Source: Coriobacteriaceae bacterium EMTCatB1
Lineage (GTDB): Bacteria; Actinomycetota; Coriobacteriia; Anaerosomatales; Anaerosomataceae
DNA: 64,000 nucleotides
Direction: 5' to 3'
Assembly: GCA_001950395.1 (NCBI GenBank)
Contig: BDLO01000001.1
Location: 533,979 to 597,978, forward strand
Below are positions 17,641 through 26,426 of this stretch, piece after piece. The notes under the pieces were generated by a model, which was not told where the DNA came from, made no database searches, and saw only the letters and a list, made by a program, of their open reading frames with translations. The position numbers were made by a program, and so were the translations under genes. Position 1 is the stretch's first letter; every line of letters starts with the position of its first letter.

Positions 17641-18267
17641 GTGCCTCGGATCTTCGTCATACGCCATCCAGAGACCGAAGCGAACGTCGAACGGCGTTAC
17701 GTCGGGCGCACTGACTCGCAGTGGACTGAGCGCGGACGCGAGCAGGCCAAAGCGATCCATGCGTTCGTGCACGGCCTGGATCCAGACGTCGTGCTCAGCT
17801 CGCCTTCGCAGCGGGCGCTCAAGGCCGCCCACGTGGCTACGCCCTGCGCGGTGCCGCTGCGCGTCGTCGAGGAGCTGCGCGAGATCGACTTCGGCGCGGC
17901 AGAGGGGCTCACGTTCGACGAAGCTCGCGTCTTGGGTCTCGCGATGCGGTACCTGCCCTCGACGCCGCAGAAGGGAGCTGCTGCTCCGCTGCCAGATGCG
18001 TCCGGAGAGATCGCTCCTGGAGGCGAGACGTGGAGCGAGTTCATCGCTCGCATCGATTTCGTGCGGCGCGAGCTGCTTGGGATCGACGGGACGGTGTGCG
18101 CCTTCACCCACGGAGGCGCCGGCAGGGCGCTCGTCGCCGCGTTGCTGTCGTTGCCGCCAGAGGCGATGTGGTCGTTCGCGCTGCCCACGGGCGGGGTCGC
18201 TGAGATCGTCGCAGACGACGAACGCGCAACGCTCGTCCGGCTATTCTCGCCGCTGCAAGAAGAGTGA
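17641..18267 (+). CDS. cobC: Histidine phosphatase family protein, probable alpha-ribazole phosphatase
   Basis: 208 residues of the phosphoglycerate mutase-like fold. The opening is FVIRHPETEANVERRYVGRTDS. The acceptor-histidine motif is RHP instead of the usual RHG. The second histidine is in FTHGGAGRALVAALL, and E(I)DFGAAEGLTF, the CobC/GpmB-like turn, is present. The position after cobS supports removal of the ribazole 5'-phosphate. Family membership is certain; the substrate is inferred from context. Confidence 0.85.
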   Translation: MPRIFVIRHPETEANVERRYVGRTDSQWTERGREQAKAIHAFVHGLDPDVVLSSPSQRALKAAHVATPCAVPLRVVEELREIDFGAAEGLTFDEARVLGLAMRYLPSTPQKGAAAPLPDASGEIAPGGETWSEFIARIDFVRRELLGIDGTVCAFTHGGAGRALVAALLSLPPEAMWSFALPTGGVAEIVADDERATLVRLFSPLQEE

Positions 18268-18331
18268 CTCGGCTTGCGCGCGGGTGCAGGGTAGGGGACA
18301 ATCTCACGCAATCTCCAGGCGAGGAGCGGGT

Positions 18332-19432
18332 GTGGGCGTCGACGACATCATCAGGCCTGACCTTGAGCCGCTCGTCCCGTACGCGCCGGGCCTGCGCGCG
18401 AGCCAGGTCCGCGAGCGGACGGGCGTCGAGAAGGTGCTCAAGCTCTCGAGCAACGAGCACCCGTGCGGTCCGGTGCCAGCCGCGATCGCCGCGATGCGCG
18501 CAGTCCTCCCGCGCTTGAATCGCTACCCCGACGGTGCGTGCTCAGCCCTCAAGGAGAAGCTCACGGCACGGCTTGGCGTCGACAGATCGAACCTCGTCGT
18601 CTCGAGCGGCAGCAACGAGGCGCTCCGGTTGATCGCGCAAGCCGTCCTCCGTCCGGGCGACGAGGTCGTCTTCGCGTGGCCTTCGTTCGTCGTGTACCCC
18701 ATGGTGACCGCGATATTCGGAGCGGTTCCCGTGAAGGTGCCGCTCGCCGAGGGAGACGTCCACGATCTCGACGCCATCCGTGCGGCCATAACGCCGCGCA
18801 CGAGGATCGTGTTCCTGTGCAACCCGAACAATCCGACCGGCACCATCTACGGCCGCGACGCCTTCGCGGGGTTCATGGAGGCGGTGCCAGAGCACGTGCT
18901 CGTAGTCGTGGACGAGGCGTACTTCGAGTTCGTCACCTCGCCCGAGTACCCTGACGCGCTCGAATGGTTCGACGGCGAGAGGCCGCTTGCGGTGTGCAGG
19001 ACGTTCTCGAAGATGTACTCGCTCGCAGGGCTTCGCGTCGGTTACGCCGTGGTTCCGGCTGCTCTTGCGCGTGCCGTCGACAAGGTCCGCGAGCCGTTCA
19101 ACGTCAACACCGTGGCTCAGATCGCAGCGTACTACTCGCTGGACGACCAAGCCGAGGTGCGCCGGCGTCGTGCCGAGAACCAGGAACAGAAGACCTACCT
19201 CTATTCGTGCTTCGACCGGCTCGGGATAACGTACGCGCAGTCGGAGACGAACTTCGTGTACGTCCACACCTCCCGCCCGGTCGAAGCGTTCCAAGCACTG
19301 CTTGCTGAAGGCGTGATCGTGCGCGACTTCGGGACGAGCCCGGCGCTGCGCGTGACGATAGGGACACCCGAGGACACCGCGCGCACCATCGAAGCCTTCG
19401 AAGCAGCGGCAGCCAAGCTCGGCAGCTTCTGA
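18332..19432 (+). CDS. hisC: Histidinol-phosphate aminotransferase family (HisC; possible aromatic aminotransferase)
   Basis: 366 residues, class I/II PLP aminotransferase. VLKLSSNEHPCGP and RYPDGACSALKEKLA-type openings are HisC-like, NPNNPTG is the PLP-aspartate region and the Schiff-base lysine is about K227 in RTFSKMYSLAGLRVGYA. No other his gene is adjacent; the downstream genes make prephenate and tyrosine precursors. This enzyme may therefore also transaminate aromatic keto acids, as HisC does in some bacteria. CobD is a relative, and the cob genes end just upstream, but the HisC signatures fit better. GTG 18332 follows GAGGAG by five bases. Confidence 0.87.
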   Translation: MGVDDIIRPDLEPLVPYAPGLRASQVRERTGVEKVLKLSSNEHPCGPVPAAIAAMRAVLPRLNRYPDGACSALKEKLTARLGVDRSNLVVSSGSNEALRLIAQAVLRPGDEVVFAWPSFVVYPMVTAIFGAVPVKVPLAEGDVHDLDAIRAAITPRTRIVFLCNPNNPTGTIYGRDAFAGFMEAVPEHVLVVVDEAYFEFVTSPEYPDALEWFDGERPLAVCRTFSKMYSLAGLRVGYAVVPAALARAVDKVREPFNVNTVAQIAAYYSLDDQAEVRRRRAENQEQKTYLYSCFDRLGITYAQSETNFVYVHTSRPVEAFQALLAEGVIVRDFGTSPALRVTIGTPEDTARTIEAFEAAAAKLGSF

Positions 19433-19481
19433 GCTCGCGTTTTCGGGTTCTCTGGAACAGCGCACGAAGGGGTGAGGTCAC

Positions 19482-20507
19482 GTGCTTATCGTCATGCGAG
19501 ACCATGCGACGTCAGAGGAGATCGACCACGTCGTCGCGCTTCTGAAAGAGGCCGGCGCCGAGGCGCACCTCTCGCGGGGCGAGGTCAAGACGATCATCGG
19601 CGTCATCGGCGACCGGGAGGTCATGTACTCCCTTGAGCTCGAAGGTCTCCCGGGAGTCGAGCAGGTCATCCGCGTCCTGAAGCCCTACAAGCTCGTCTCC
19701 CGTGATTTCCAGCCAGAAGACACGGTCGTCCGCGTTGGCTCCGCTGCCATCGGCGGCCCGTCGTTCGCTGTGATCGCAGGGCCGTGCTCCGTCGAGAGCG
19801 AGGAGCAGGTGCTCGCCACGGCCCGGGCCGTCAAAGCGGCTGGCGCCACGATGCTGCGCGGCGGGGCGTTCAAGCCGCGGACGAGCCCGTACGCGTTCCA
19901 GGGGCTCGGGGTGGAAGGGCTGAGGTTGCTCCGCGAGGCCGCTGACGAAGTCGGCCTGCCCTTCGTGACCGAGGTCCTCGACGTTCGCGATGCGGAGACC
20001 GTCGCGGAGTACGCAGACATGCTCCAGGTCGGCGCCCGCAACATGCAGAACTTCATGATGCTCGACGAGCTCGGGAAGCTGAGGAAGCCGATCCTGCTGA
20101 AACGCGGGCTGTCCGCGACGATTGAAGAGGTCCTCTCGGCTGCGGAGTACGTGCTGAAGGGCGGCAATCGCGACGTGGTCATCTGCGAGCGAGGCATCCG
20201 GACCTTCGAGACGTACACGCGCAACACGCTCGATCTCGCCGCGGTGGCGGCGCTGAAGACGCTCACGCACCTGCCCGTCATCGCCGACCCCTCGCACGGC
20301 ACCGGACGCCGTGACCTCGTGCGACCGATGTGCCGCGCCGCTCTCGCGGCGGGCGCCGACGGAGTCATGGTCGAGGTGCACGTCGACCCCGAGCACGCGC
20401 GCTGCGACGGCCCGCAGTCGCTCACGCCGGAGATGTTCGCGGGATTGATGAACGACTTGAGGCCATTCGCGGCTCTTGAGGGCCGTCGGATCGGGTCGGA
20501 GGGCTGA
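19482..20507 (+). CDS. aroF: 3-deoxy-7-phosphoheptulonate synthase, type I-beta with ferredoxin-like N-terminal domain
   Basis: 341 residues. The N-terminal 80-90 residues (MLIVMRDHATSEEIDHVV..., ending in KPYKLVSRDF) form the ferredoxin-like regulatory domain known from the Thermotoga enzyme. The catalytic barrel then shows IAGPCSVESEEQ, GGAFKPRTSPYAFQGLG and DPSHGTGRRDLV. It condenses PEP and erythrose 4-phosphate at the entry of the shikimate pathway. The N-terminal domain is the site of tyrosine feedback in the Thermotoga enzyme. tyrA and aroA follow directly. Confidence 0.94.
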   Translation: MLIVMRDHATSEEIDHVVALLKEAGAEAHLSRGEVKTIIGVIGDREVMYSLELEGLPGVEQVIRVLKPYKLVSRDFQPEDTVVRVGSAAIGGPSFAVIAGPCSVESEEQVLATARAVKAAGATMLRGGAFKPRTSPYAFQGLGVEGLRLLREAADEVGLPFVTEVLDVRDAETVAEYADMLQVGARNMQNFMMLDELGKLRKPILLKRGLSATIEEVLSAAEYVLKGGNRDVVICERGIRTFETYTRNTLDLAAVAALKTLTHLPVIADPSHGTGRRDLVRPMCRAALAAGADGVMVEVHVDPEHARCDGPQSLTPEMFAGLMNDLRPFAALEGRRIGSEG

Positions 20508-20508
20508 G

Positions 20509-21627
20509 GTGGTCGAGCGCGTCGCGATCGTCGGGCTCGGGCTGATAGGCGGTTCGATCGCGGCGGCCGCCCGTCGAGCCGAACGCCCGCCGGTCCTTGT
20601 CGGCGTCGATCGAGACCCTGAGACCTGCCGGTTCGCGCTCGAACAGGGGCTGGTCGACGAGTCCGTCGTAGCCGACGAAGCCGTGGCGTCGTTGCTGTTC
20701 GCCCCTGGGTCGTTCGACCTCGTGGTGATCGCGACTCCCGTCGACGCGGCCATCCAGTGGCTGGACGTGTTCAAAGACGCGGGCTTCGATGGCATCGTGA
20801 CTGACGCGTGCTCCACTAAGTCCGCGATCGTCAGCCAAGCAGCGAGCCTCGATGCGCCGTTCACGTTCATCGGCGGCCATCCGATGGCCGGGTCTGAGCG
20901 GAGCGGCATCGAGGCGGCGTCGCCGGCCCTGTTCGACGGAGCGTACTGGGTGCTCACGCCGACCGGCGGCACGGCGACCGAGGCGTACCGAGCGGTGCAC
21001 GAGTTCGTCGCCACGCTCGGCGCTCGTCCGATCGCGATCGCCCCTGAGGCCCACGACGAGGCCGTCGCGCTCATCAGCCACGTCCCGCACGTCGCTGCTG
21101 CGGCGCTCGTGGCGCTCGTAGCCGACCAGCCGGCTGGCGACGAAGCGCTGCGCCTGGCTGCCGGCGGCTTCAAAGACATGACCCGCATCGCCGCCGGCAG
21201 CCCCGATCTGTGGACGGGCATCTGCACGGAGAACGCTGAGCGGATCGCGGATGGGCTCGCACGGCTCGAGTCGGTGATCGCGCGCTTTCGTGAGGCCGTG
21301 CGTGGGCGCGACTCACGTCGCATTCGCGAGCTGCTGGCGACGGCTGCGGACGTGAGACGATCGCTGCCGGCTCGGTGGGTGCCTGAGAGCTCTGCGCTCT
21401 ACGAGCTCTCGATACCGATGCGGGACCGCCCCGGCGTCATCAGCGAGATCACCACGCTCGTCGGTCGTGCGGGCTGCAACATCGAGGACGTCGAGATCGA
21501 CCACGTCTCGGAGGACAGCGCGGTCCTCCGCCTCGTGCTCACTGACGAGGGGGACCGCGACCGCTTGCTGGCGGACCTGGTGCGCGTCGGTTACGAGCCG
21601 ACGCTGCGGCTGCTGGGGGAGGGCTAG
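20509..21627 (+). CDS. tyrA: Prephenate dehydrogenase with C-terminal ACT domain
   Basis: 372 residues. The NAD-binding motif IVGLGLIGGSIAA starts the protein. TDACSTKSAIV, IGGHPMAGSERSGI and LISHVPHVAAAAL are typical of TyrA. From about residue 300 an ACT domain (SIPMRDRPGVISEITTLVGRAG) is present, suggesting amino acid control of activity. It converts prephenate to 4-hydroxyphenylpyruvate. GTG 20509 follows GGAGGG by five bases, one base after the aroF stop. Confidence 0.94.
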   Translation: MVERVAIVGLGLIGGSIAAAARRAERPPVLVGVDRDPETCRFALEQGLVDESVVADEAVASLLFAPGSFDLVVIATPVDAAIQWLDVFKDAGFDGIVTDACSTKSAIVSQAASLDAPFTFIGGHPMAGSERSGIEAASPALFDGAYWVLTPTGGTATEAYRAVHEFVATLGARPIAIAPEAHDEAVALISHVPHVAAAALVALVADQPAGDEALRLAAGGFKDMTRIAAGSPDLWTGICTENAERIADGLARLESVIARFREAVRGRDSRRIRELLATAADVRRSLPARWVPESSALYELSIPMRDRPGVISEITTLVGRAGCNIEDVEIDHVSEDSAVLRLVLTDEGDRDRLLADLVRVGYEPTLRLLGEG

Positions 21628-21628
21628 C

Positions 21629-22933
21629 GTGCAAGCGACGATAGAACCGGCTTCCGGACCGCTGCGCGGATCCGTCCGCGTGCCGAGCGACAAGTCGATA
21701 TCGCACCGCGCGGTGCTCTTCTCCGCGCTTGCTGAAGGGACGAGCTCGCTTCGCGCCGTCCTCGACGCGCACGACGTGCGCTCGACCATCGCTGCGGTTC
21801 AGGCGCTGGGGGCCCGCTTGGACGTCAGTCCTGGCGCTGAAGGGCTCACGCTTGCAGTGCATGGGTGGGGAGAGCGCGGCCCGATTGCTCCAGGCACGCC
21901 GATCGACTGCGGCAACAGCGGCACGACCGCGCGGCTCCTCATGGGGGTGCTCGCAGGGTATCCCGTCCGCTGCACGCTCGTCGGCGACGAATCGCTCAGC
22001 AGACGGCCCATGCGTCGCGTCACCGAGCCGCTCTCTCGCATGGGGGCGCGCTTCGAGCTCAGCGGATTGGGGACTCTTCCCGCTGTGGTCACGGGCGGCG
22101 GCCTCGTCGGGTGCGAACATGTGCTGCCAGTCGCGAGCGCGCAGGTGAAGAGCGCACTCCTTCTTGCCGGGCTTCGTGCCCACGGCACGACGCGGGTGAC
22201 CGAGCCGGCCCCCAGCCGCGACCACACCGAGCGGATGCTGCCAGCGTTCGGAGCCGCAGTGACGCGGGAGCCCCCGGTGACCGTCAGCGTGCTCGGACCG
22301 CAGTCTCTGAGCGCTGCTCAAGTCACCGTCCCCGCGGATCCGTCGTCTGCCGCGTTCTTGGTCGTGGCGGCACTCCTTGTTCCTGGCAGCGAGATCGTGC
22401 TTCGCGACGTGAGCCTCAATCCCACGCGCACCGGGTTCCTCGCCGTTCTCGAACGCATGGGCGCCGACTTCGAAGTCTGCGACGTTCGAGCAAGCGGCGC
22501 AGAAGAGGTGGGCGACCTGGTGGTCCGCTACACAGAACGCCTGTGCGGCACCGAAGTGACGCCGGACGAGGTTCCTGCCCTCATCGACGAGGTGCCGATC
22601 CTTGCGATCGCGGCAGCAACGGCAGAGGGCGTCACGCGCTTCCGCGCGGTAGGGGAGCTGCGAGTCAAGGAGTCCGACCGCTTCGACGCGATCGTGACGT
22701 CGCTCGCCGCGATGGGCGCCGACGCGCACGCCGACGACGACGACCTCGTCGTGGAAGGTCCCTCGCGGCTGCAACCGGCGTTGCTCTCATCGCGCGGCGA
22801 CCATCGTCTGGCGATGGCCTTCGCGGTTGCCGGCCTCGTGGCCGAGGGGCCGGTTCGCATTGATGGATTCGAGTCGGTGGGCGTGTCGTACCCGGGCTTC
22901 CTGGACGACGTGCGTGCCCTCCTCAGCGGATGA
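21629..22933 (+). CDS. aroA: 3-phosphoshikimate 1-carboxyvinyltransferase (EPSP synthase)
   Basis: 434 residues. VPSDKSISHRAVLFSALAEG and GNSGTTARLLMGVLAG (PEP/glyphosate-region motif) are full family signatures. LRVKESDR is present near the C-terminus, and the final segment carries DHRLAMAFAVAGL. It adds enolpyruvyl to shikimate 3-phosphate. GTG 21629 begins one base after the tyrA stop, with GGGGGAGGG upstream. Last gene of the aromatic set; cmk begins a new transcript. Confidence 0.95.
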   Translation: MQATIEPASGPLRGSVRVPSDKSISHRAVLFSALAEGTSSLRAVLDAHDVRSTIAAVQALGARLDVSPGAEGLTLAVHGWGERGPIAPGTPIDCGNSGTTARLLMGVLAGYPVRCTLVGDESLSRRPMRRVTEPLSRMGARFELSGLGTLPAVVTGGGLVGCEHVLPVASAQVKSALLLAGLRAHGTTRVTEPAPSRDHTERMLPAFGAAVTREPPVTVSVLGPQSLSAAQVTVPADPSSAAFLVVAALLVPGSEIVLRDVSLNPTRTGFLAVLERMGADFEVCDVRASGAEEVGDLVVRYTERLCGTEVTPDEVPALIDEVPILAIAAATAEGVTRFRAVGELRVKESDRFDAIVTSLAAMGADAHADDDDLVVEGPSRLQPALLSSRGDHRLAMAFAVAGLVAEGPVRIDGFESVGVSYPGFLDDVRALLSG

Positions 22934-22948
22934 GGCCACGTCGCGCCG

Positions 22949-22957
22949 TGCTAGAAT
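22949..22957 (+). promoter_or_regulatory. Extended -10 promoter of cmk
   Basis: TGCTAGAAT fits the TGCTANNNT pattern. GTG 22964 lies six bases after it, at the likely transcription start, so a leaderless start eight codons upstream of the SD-led ATG 22988 is possible. Confidence 0.45.
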
Positions 22958-22987
22958 CCTTCGGTGGCACAACCCCGAAGGAGCTCG

Positions 22988-23659
22988 ATGATCGTCGCCA
23001 TCGACGGACCCGCTGCATCCGGGAAATCCACGGTCGCCCGCGCTCTGGCGCGTCGACTGAGATTCCGGTACCTCGACACAGGAGCGATGTACCGGGCCGT
23101 CGCAGAGGAAGCGCTCCGGCTCGGCATCGCGCTAGACGACGCGCCTCGGCTGGCGCGGCTCGCGCACGACGCAGAGATTTCCTTCGAGTACGACGGGGAC
23201 GACCCGGTCTACCGCCGCATCACCGTGCTGGGCCGTGACGTGACCTCGGCGATCCGGTCGCCGGAGGTCGACGCGGCCGTAAGCGCGGTTGCACGCGTTC
23301 CGGAAGTGCGCGCTGCCATGGTCGCTGAGCAGCGACGGTGCGCGGAGGGCGTCGACGTGGTGGTCGAGGGCCGTGACATCGGCACTGTGGTGTTCCCCGA
23401 CGCTGAGGTGAAGGTCTTCCTCACCGCCTCGCCGAGCGAACGCGCGCTACGTCGCTTGAAGGACCGCACGGGAGCCGGCTACCAGGCCGAGCTCGAGGAG
23501 GTCGTTTCCGACATCCTGCGGCGCGACGAGGCAGACTCCACGCGCGAGGCCAGCCCGCTCGTCGCAGCAGAGGATGCGACCCCAGTGGACACCACAGGCC
23601 TTACGGTCGACGAGGTCGTCGACGTCGTCGAGCGTCTCGTGAGGTCTCGGAGGCCATGA
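22988..23659 (+). CDS. cmk: Cytidylate kinase
   Basis: 223 residues. P-loop IDGPAASGKSTVARALARRL, RYLDTGAMYRAVAEEAL and the CMP-binding EGRDIGTVVFPDAEVKVFL identify the enzyme, which phosphorylates CMP and dCMP. ATG 22988 follows AAGGAG by four bases; an in-frame GTG at 22964 would add eight residues (leaderless alternative). Heads a run cmk-plsC-ispH-DUF512-der with overlaps, an order frequent in Clostridia and Coriobacteriia, where cmk, plsC and ispH travel together. Confidence 0.95.
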   Translation: MIVAIDGPAASGKSTVARALARRLRFRYLDTGAMYRAVAEEALRLGIALDDAPRLARLAHDAEISFEYDGDDPVYRRITVLGRDVTSAIRSPEVDAAVSAVARVPEVRAAMVAEQRRCAEGVDVVVEGRDIGTVVFPDAEVKVFLTASPSERALRRLKDRTGAGYQAELEEVVSDILRRDEADSTREASPLVAAEDATPVDTTGLTVDEVVDVVERLVRSRRP

Positions 23660-24300
23660 TGTGGCTCGGGCGGGTGCTTCGGTTCATCGGACGACCGCTG
23701 GTGCGCACGGCGTTCAGGGTCCACGACTTCCGCCGTGAGAACGTCCCTCGATGGGGCGGGGCCGTGCTTGCCGGCAACCATAGGTCGTACATGGATCCCG
23801 TCATCTTGTGGTGCATCGCCCCTCGCCACGTCCACTTCATGGCGAAGAAGGAGCTCTTCCACGGTCTACTGGGATGGGCGCTGCCGCGCCTCTGGGCGTT
23901 TCCGGTGGATCGCTCCGGCGCAGATCGTGCCGCGCTCACAAAGGCTGCCGAGCTTCTGGCAGACGGCGAGTTGGTCGGGATCTTCCCGGAGGGCACGCGC
24001 CAAGACTCTGACGAGCTCGGATCGGCTCGCGGAGGGGTCGCGTTCGTGGCGCTGCGCTCGAACGTTCCGATCGTACCCATCGGCATCGTCGGGACAGGCC
24101 ACGTGTGGCCACGCGGCCAACGCCTCCCGAAGCTCAGACGGGTGACCGTCGTGTACGGCGAGCCGATAGCAGTGCACGAGTTCCCCAAGGAAGGGTCGCG
24201 GCGAGAGCAGGTCGACGCGCTGACGGGGCTGATCATGGAGCGCATCGCAGCATGTGTCGACCGTGCCAAGGAGGTGCACGGTGAGAGTCGTCGTCGCTGA
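23656..24300 (+). CDS. plsC: 1-acyl-sn-glycerol-3-phosphate acyltransferase
   Basis: 214 residues. The catalytic NHRSYMDPV (H-x4-D) and substrate motif FPEGTRQ are intact. VPIVPIGIVGT completes the family pattern. It makes phosphatidic acid from lysophosphatidic acid at the membrane. ATG overlaps the cmk stop by four bases. It pairs functionally with PlsY (27736), which supplies the lysophosphatidate, and GpsA, which supplies glycerol 3-phosphate. Confidence 0.92.
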   Translation: MMWLGRVLRFIGRPLVRTAFRVHDFRRENVPRWGGAVLAGNHRSYMDPVILWCIAPRHVHFMAKKELFHGLLGWALPRLWAFPVDRSGADRAALTKAAELLADGELVGIFPEGTRQDSDELGSARGGVAFVALRSNVPIVPIGIVGTGHVWPRGQRLPKLRRVTVVYGEPIAVHEFPKEGSRREQVDALTGLIMERIAACVDRAKEVHGESRRR

Positions 24301-25120
24301 GCACGCAGGCGTCTGCTACGGTGTCGAACGCGCGCTTCGCCTGACGAGCGAGGCGGCTGCTGCCGGCGGCCCGGTGCACACCTTGGGCCCGCTCATCCAC
24401 AACCCACAGGTCGTCGAGGAGCTCCGCTCGTCTGGCGTGGAGGTCGCCGACGACCTCAGCGCCGTGGACGGCGGGACGGTCGTCGTGCGGTCGCACGGCG
24501 TGGACCCTGCCGTCATCGCCGACGCAGAGGTGCGAGGGCTTGCGGTGGTCGACGCAACCTGTCCGTTCGTGTCGACGGCCCAGCGGCACGCTGCAGACCT
24601 CGCAGAGCTCGGCTACACCGTCGTGATCGTCGGCGAGGCGGACCATCCCGAGGTCGAGGGGATCGTCGCTCACGCGAAGGGCTCCGCGATCGTCGTGCAA
24701 GACGCAGCTTCGCTCCCGGACCGGCTGCCGTCCAAACGTGTCGGCGTCGTGGTCCAAACGACCCAGACCGCGCAGCGGCTCCAAGAGGTGGTCGACGCGT
24801 TGCTGCCGCGCACGTCTGAGCTGCGCGTCTTCAACACGATCTGCAGCGCGACCGCGAAACGACAGAAGGCGGCGCGCGAGCTCGCTCGGTCCGTCGACGC
24901 GATGATCGTCGTCGGCGGCCACAATTCCGGCAACACCACGCGGCTTGCGGAGATCTGCCGCGAGGAGAACCCCAACGTCCACCACATCGAGACGCCGGAG
25001 GAGATCGACCCGCGCTGGTTCGTCGGCGTCGAGGTCGTCGGAGTGACCGCGGGAGCATCGACTCCAAGCGACCAGATCGAGCGCGTGGTCGAGGCCATCG
25101 AGCGGATCGGCGATGGCTGA
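24281..25120 (+). CDS. ispH: 4-hydroxy-3-methylbut-2-enyl diphosphate reductase
   Basis: 279 residues, last enzyme of the MEP isoprenoid pathway. The three [4Fe-4S] cysteines are visible in AGVCYGVERAL, DATCPFVSTAQ and NTICSATAKRQ. The substrate-binding histidines are in GPLIHNPQVV and VVRSHGV. GTG 24281 has AAGGAGG six bases upstream and lies 20 bases inside plsC; the DUF512 gene overlaps its end by eight bases. Confidence 0.95.
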   Translation: MRVVVAEHAGVCYGVERALRLTSEAAAAGGPVHTLGPLIHNPQVVEELRSSGVEVADDLSAVDGGTVVVRSHGVDPAVIADAEVRGLAVVDATCPFVSTAQRHAADLAELGYTVVIVGEADHPEVEGIVAHAKGSAIVVQDAASLPDRLPSKRVGVVVQTTQTAQRLQEVVDALLPRTSELRVFNTICSATAKRQKAARELARSVDAMIVVGGHNSGNTTRLAEICREENPNVHHIETPEEIDPRWFVGVEVVGVTAGASTPSDQIERVVEAIERIGDG

Positions 25121-26417
25121 TCGCCGATACGGCGAGCCCGAGCCAGTCGGCGGCACGGTGGCCCGCGTGCGCTTCGGGAGCCCCGCGTGGCGCGCCGGCA
25201 TGCGCCGGGGGGATCGCGTGCTTGCGGTGGATGGGCGACCGCTGCGCGACGTCCTCGACTGGCAGTGGAGGACCTCCGGCGAGTCGTTCGAGGTCGAGGT
25301 GTCCCGCGGTGGACGGCGGCGCGTCCTCTCAGTCGACGCTCGTCGCGGTCCCGCCGGGGTGGAGTTCGACGGCGTGCTCTTCGACGGGGTGCGCCGCTGC
25401 CACAACGCCTGCTCGTTTTGCTTCGTGGCGCAGCTTCCCAAAGGGCTCAGGCCGTCGCTGTACGTCAGGGACGACGATTACCGCCTGTCCTTCTTGCACG
25501 GCAACTTCATCACGCTCACGAACCTCAGCGACGAGGACGTCGAGCGCATCCTCGAGGAGCGCCTGTCGCCCTTGCACGTGTCGTTGCACGCCGTCGACCC
25601 GGAGGTGCGACGCCGCCTGATCGCCCCGCGAGGCGAGGACCGCGCGCTCGAGGTGATGGATCGCTTGCTCGCAGGCGGGATAGCGGTGCACGTGCAGATC
25701 GTGGCCGTCCCCGGCGTCAATGACGGAGCGGTGCTGCGCGAGACGCTCGAATACCTCGTGCAGCGGGCTGGTGTCGAGTCAGTCGGGATCGTCCCGCTCG
25801 GCTTCACGAAGCACCAGCGGAGGTTCTCCTCCTCGTACGACCGCGACTCAGCTTCCGAGATCATCGCGCTCGTTTCAGAGTTCCAAGCGAAAGCCCGCGC
25901 CTCTCGCGGAGTGTCCTGGGTGTACGCCGCCGATGAGTTCTACCTGCTCGCGGGGATCCCGTTCCCGCCAGGGGAGGAGTACGACGGCTATCCCCAGTAC
26001 GAGAACGGGATCGGTCTCGTGCGAAGCTTCGTCGACGAATTCGAGGCCGCCATCCCCGCGGTCGCGCCACGCGGGCGGCGTATCGTCCTCGTGACCGGCG
26101 AGATGTTCGCCCCCGTGCTTTCCGGCCTCGTGCGACTCATTCCCGGCACGGAGCGCCTGTCGGTCCTGCCGGTGCCGAACACGCTTCTGGGCGGCAACGT
26201 GGCCGTCACGGGCCTGCTCGCGGGGGAAGACATCGCCCGCGCCATCGCCGCTGACGGCGCTCAGGGTACATACCTCGTGCCTGACATCGTGCTAAACTCC
26301 GACGCGCTCACCTTGGACGACATGACCGCGCGCGACATCCAGCGCCAGGCGGCTGCACGCATCCGCGTGATCGGATCGACTGCCGCCGACCTGTGCGCCG
26401 AGCTCGCGCGCCTTTGA
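25113..26417 (+). CDS. DUF512 family protein (PDZ plus radical-SAM-like cysteine motif)
   Basis: 434 residues. A degenerate PDZ domain (about 12-75, GSPAWRAGMRRGDRVLAVDG) is followed by a CHNACSFC motif (C96, C100, C103) of the Cx3Cx2C radical SAM type. A barrel-like region and the DUF512 C-terminal domain follow (LVTGEMFAPVL, VPNTLLGGNVAVTGLLAGEDI). The function is unknown in the family. It is almost always next to der, as here, ten bases upstream, which suggests a link with ribosome assembly or RNA modification, but that is inference. Confidence 0.88.
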   Translation: MADRRYGEPEPVGGTVARVRFGSPAWRAGMRRGDRVLAVDGRPLRDVLDWQWRTSGESFEVEVSRGGRRRVLSVDARRGPAGVEFDGVLFDGVRRCHNACSFCFVAQLPKGLRPSLYVRDDDYRLSFLHGNFITLTNLSDEDVERILEERLSPLHVSLHAVDPEVRRRLIAPRGEDRALEVMDRLLAGGIAVHVQIVAVPGVNDGAVLRETLEYLVQRAGVESVGIVPLGFTKHQRRFSSSYDRDSASEIIALVSEFQAKARASRGVSWVYAADEFYLLAGIPFPPGEEYDGYPQYENGIGLVRSFVDEFEAAIPAVAPRGRRIVLVTGEMFAPVLSGLVRLIPGTERLSVLPVPNTLLGGNVAVTGLLAGEDIARAIAADGAQGTYLVPDIVLNSDALTLDDMTARDIQRQAAARIRVIGSTAADLCAELARL

Positions 26418-26426
26418 GGAGGATCC

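Noticed and set aside
19512-21323. 603-codon minus-strand open frame opposite aroF/tyrA
   Set aside because: Low-complexity Ser/Arg/Ala composition and complete overlap with two well-supported genes.
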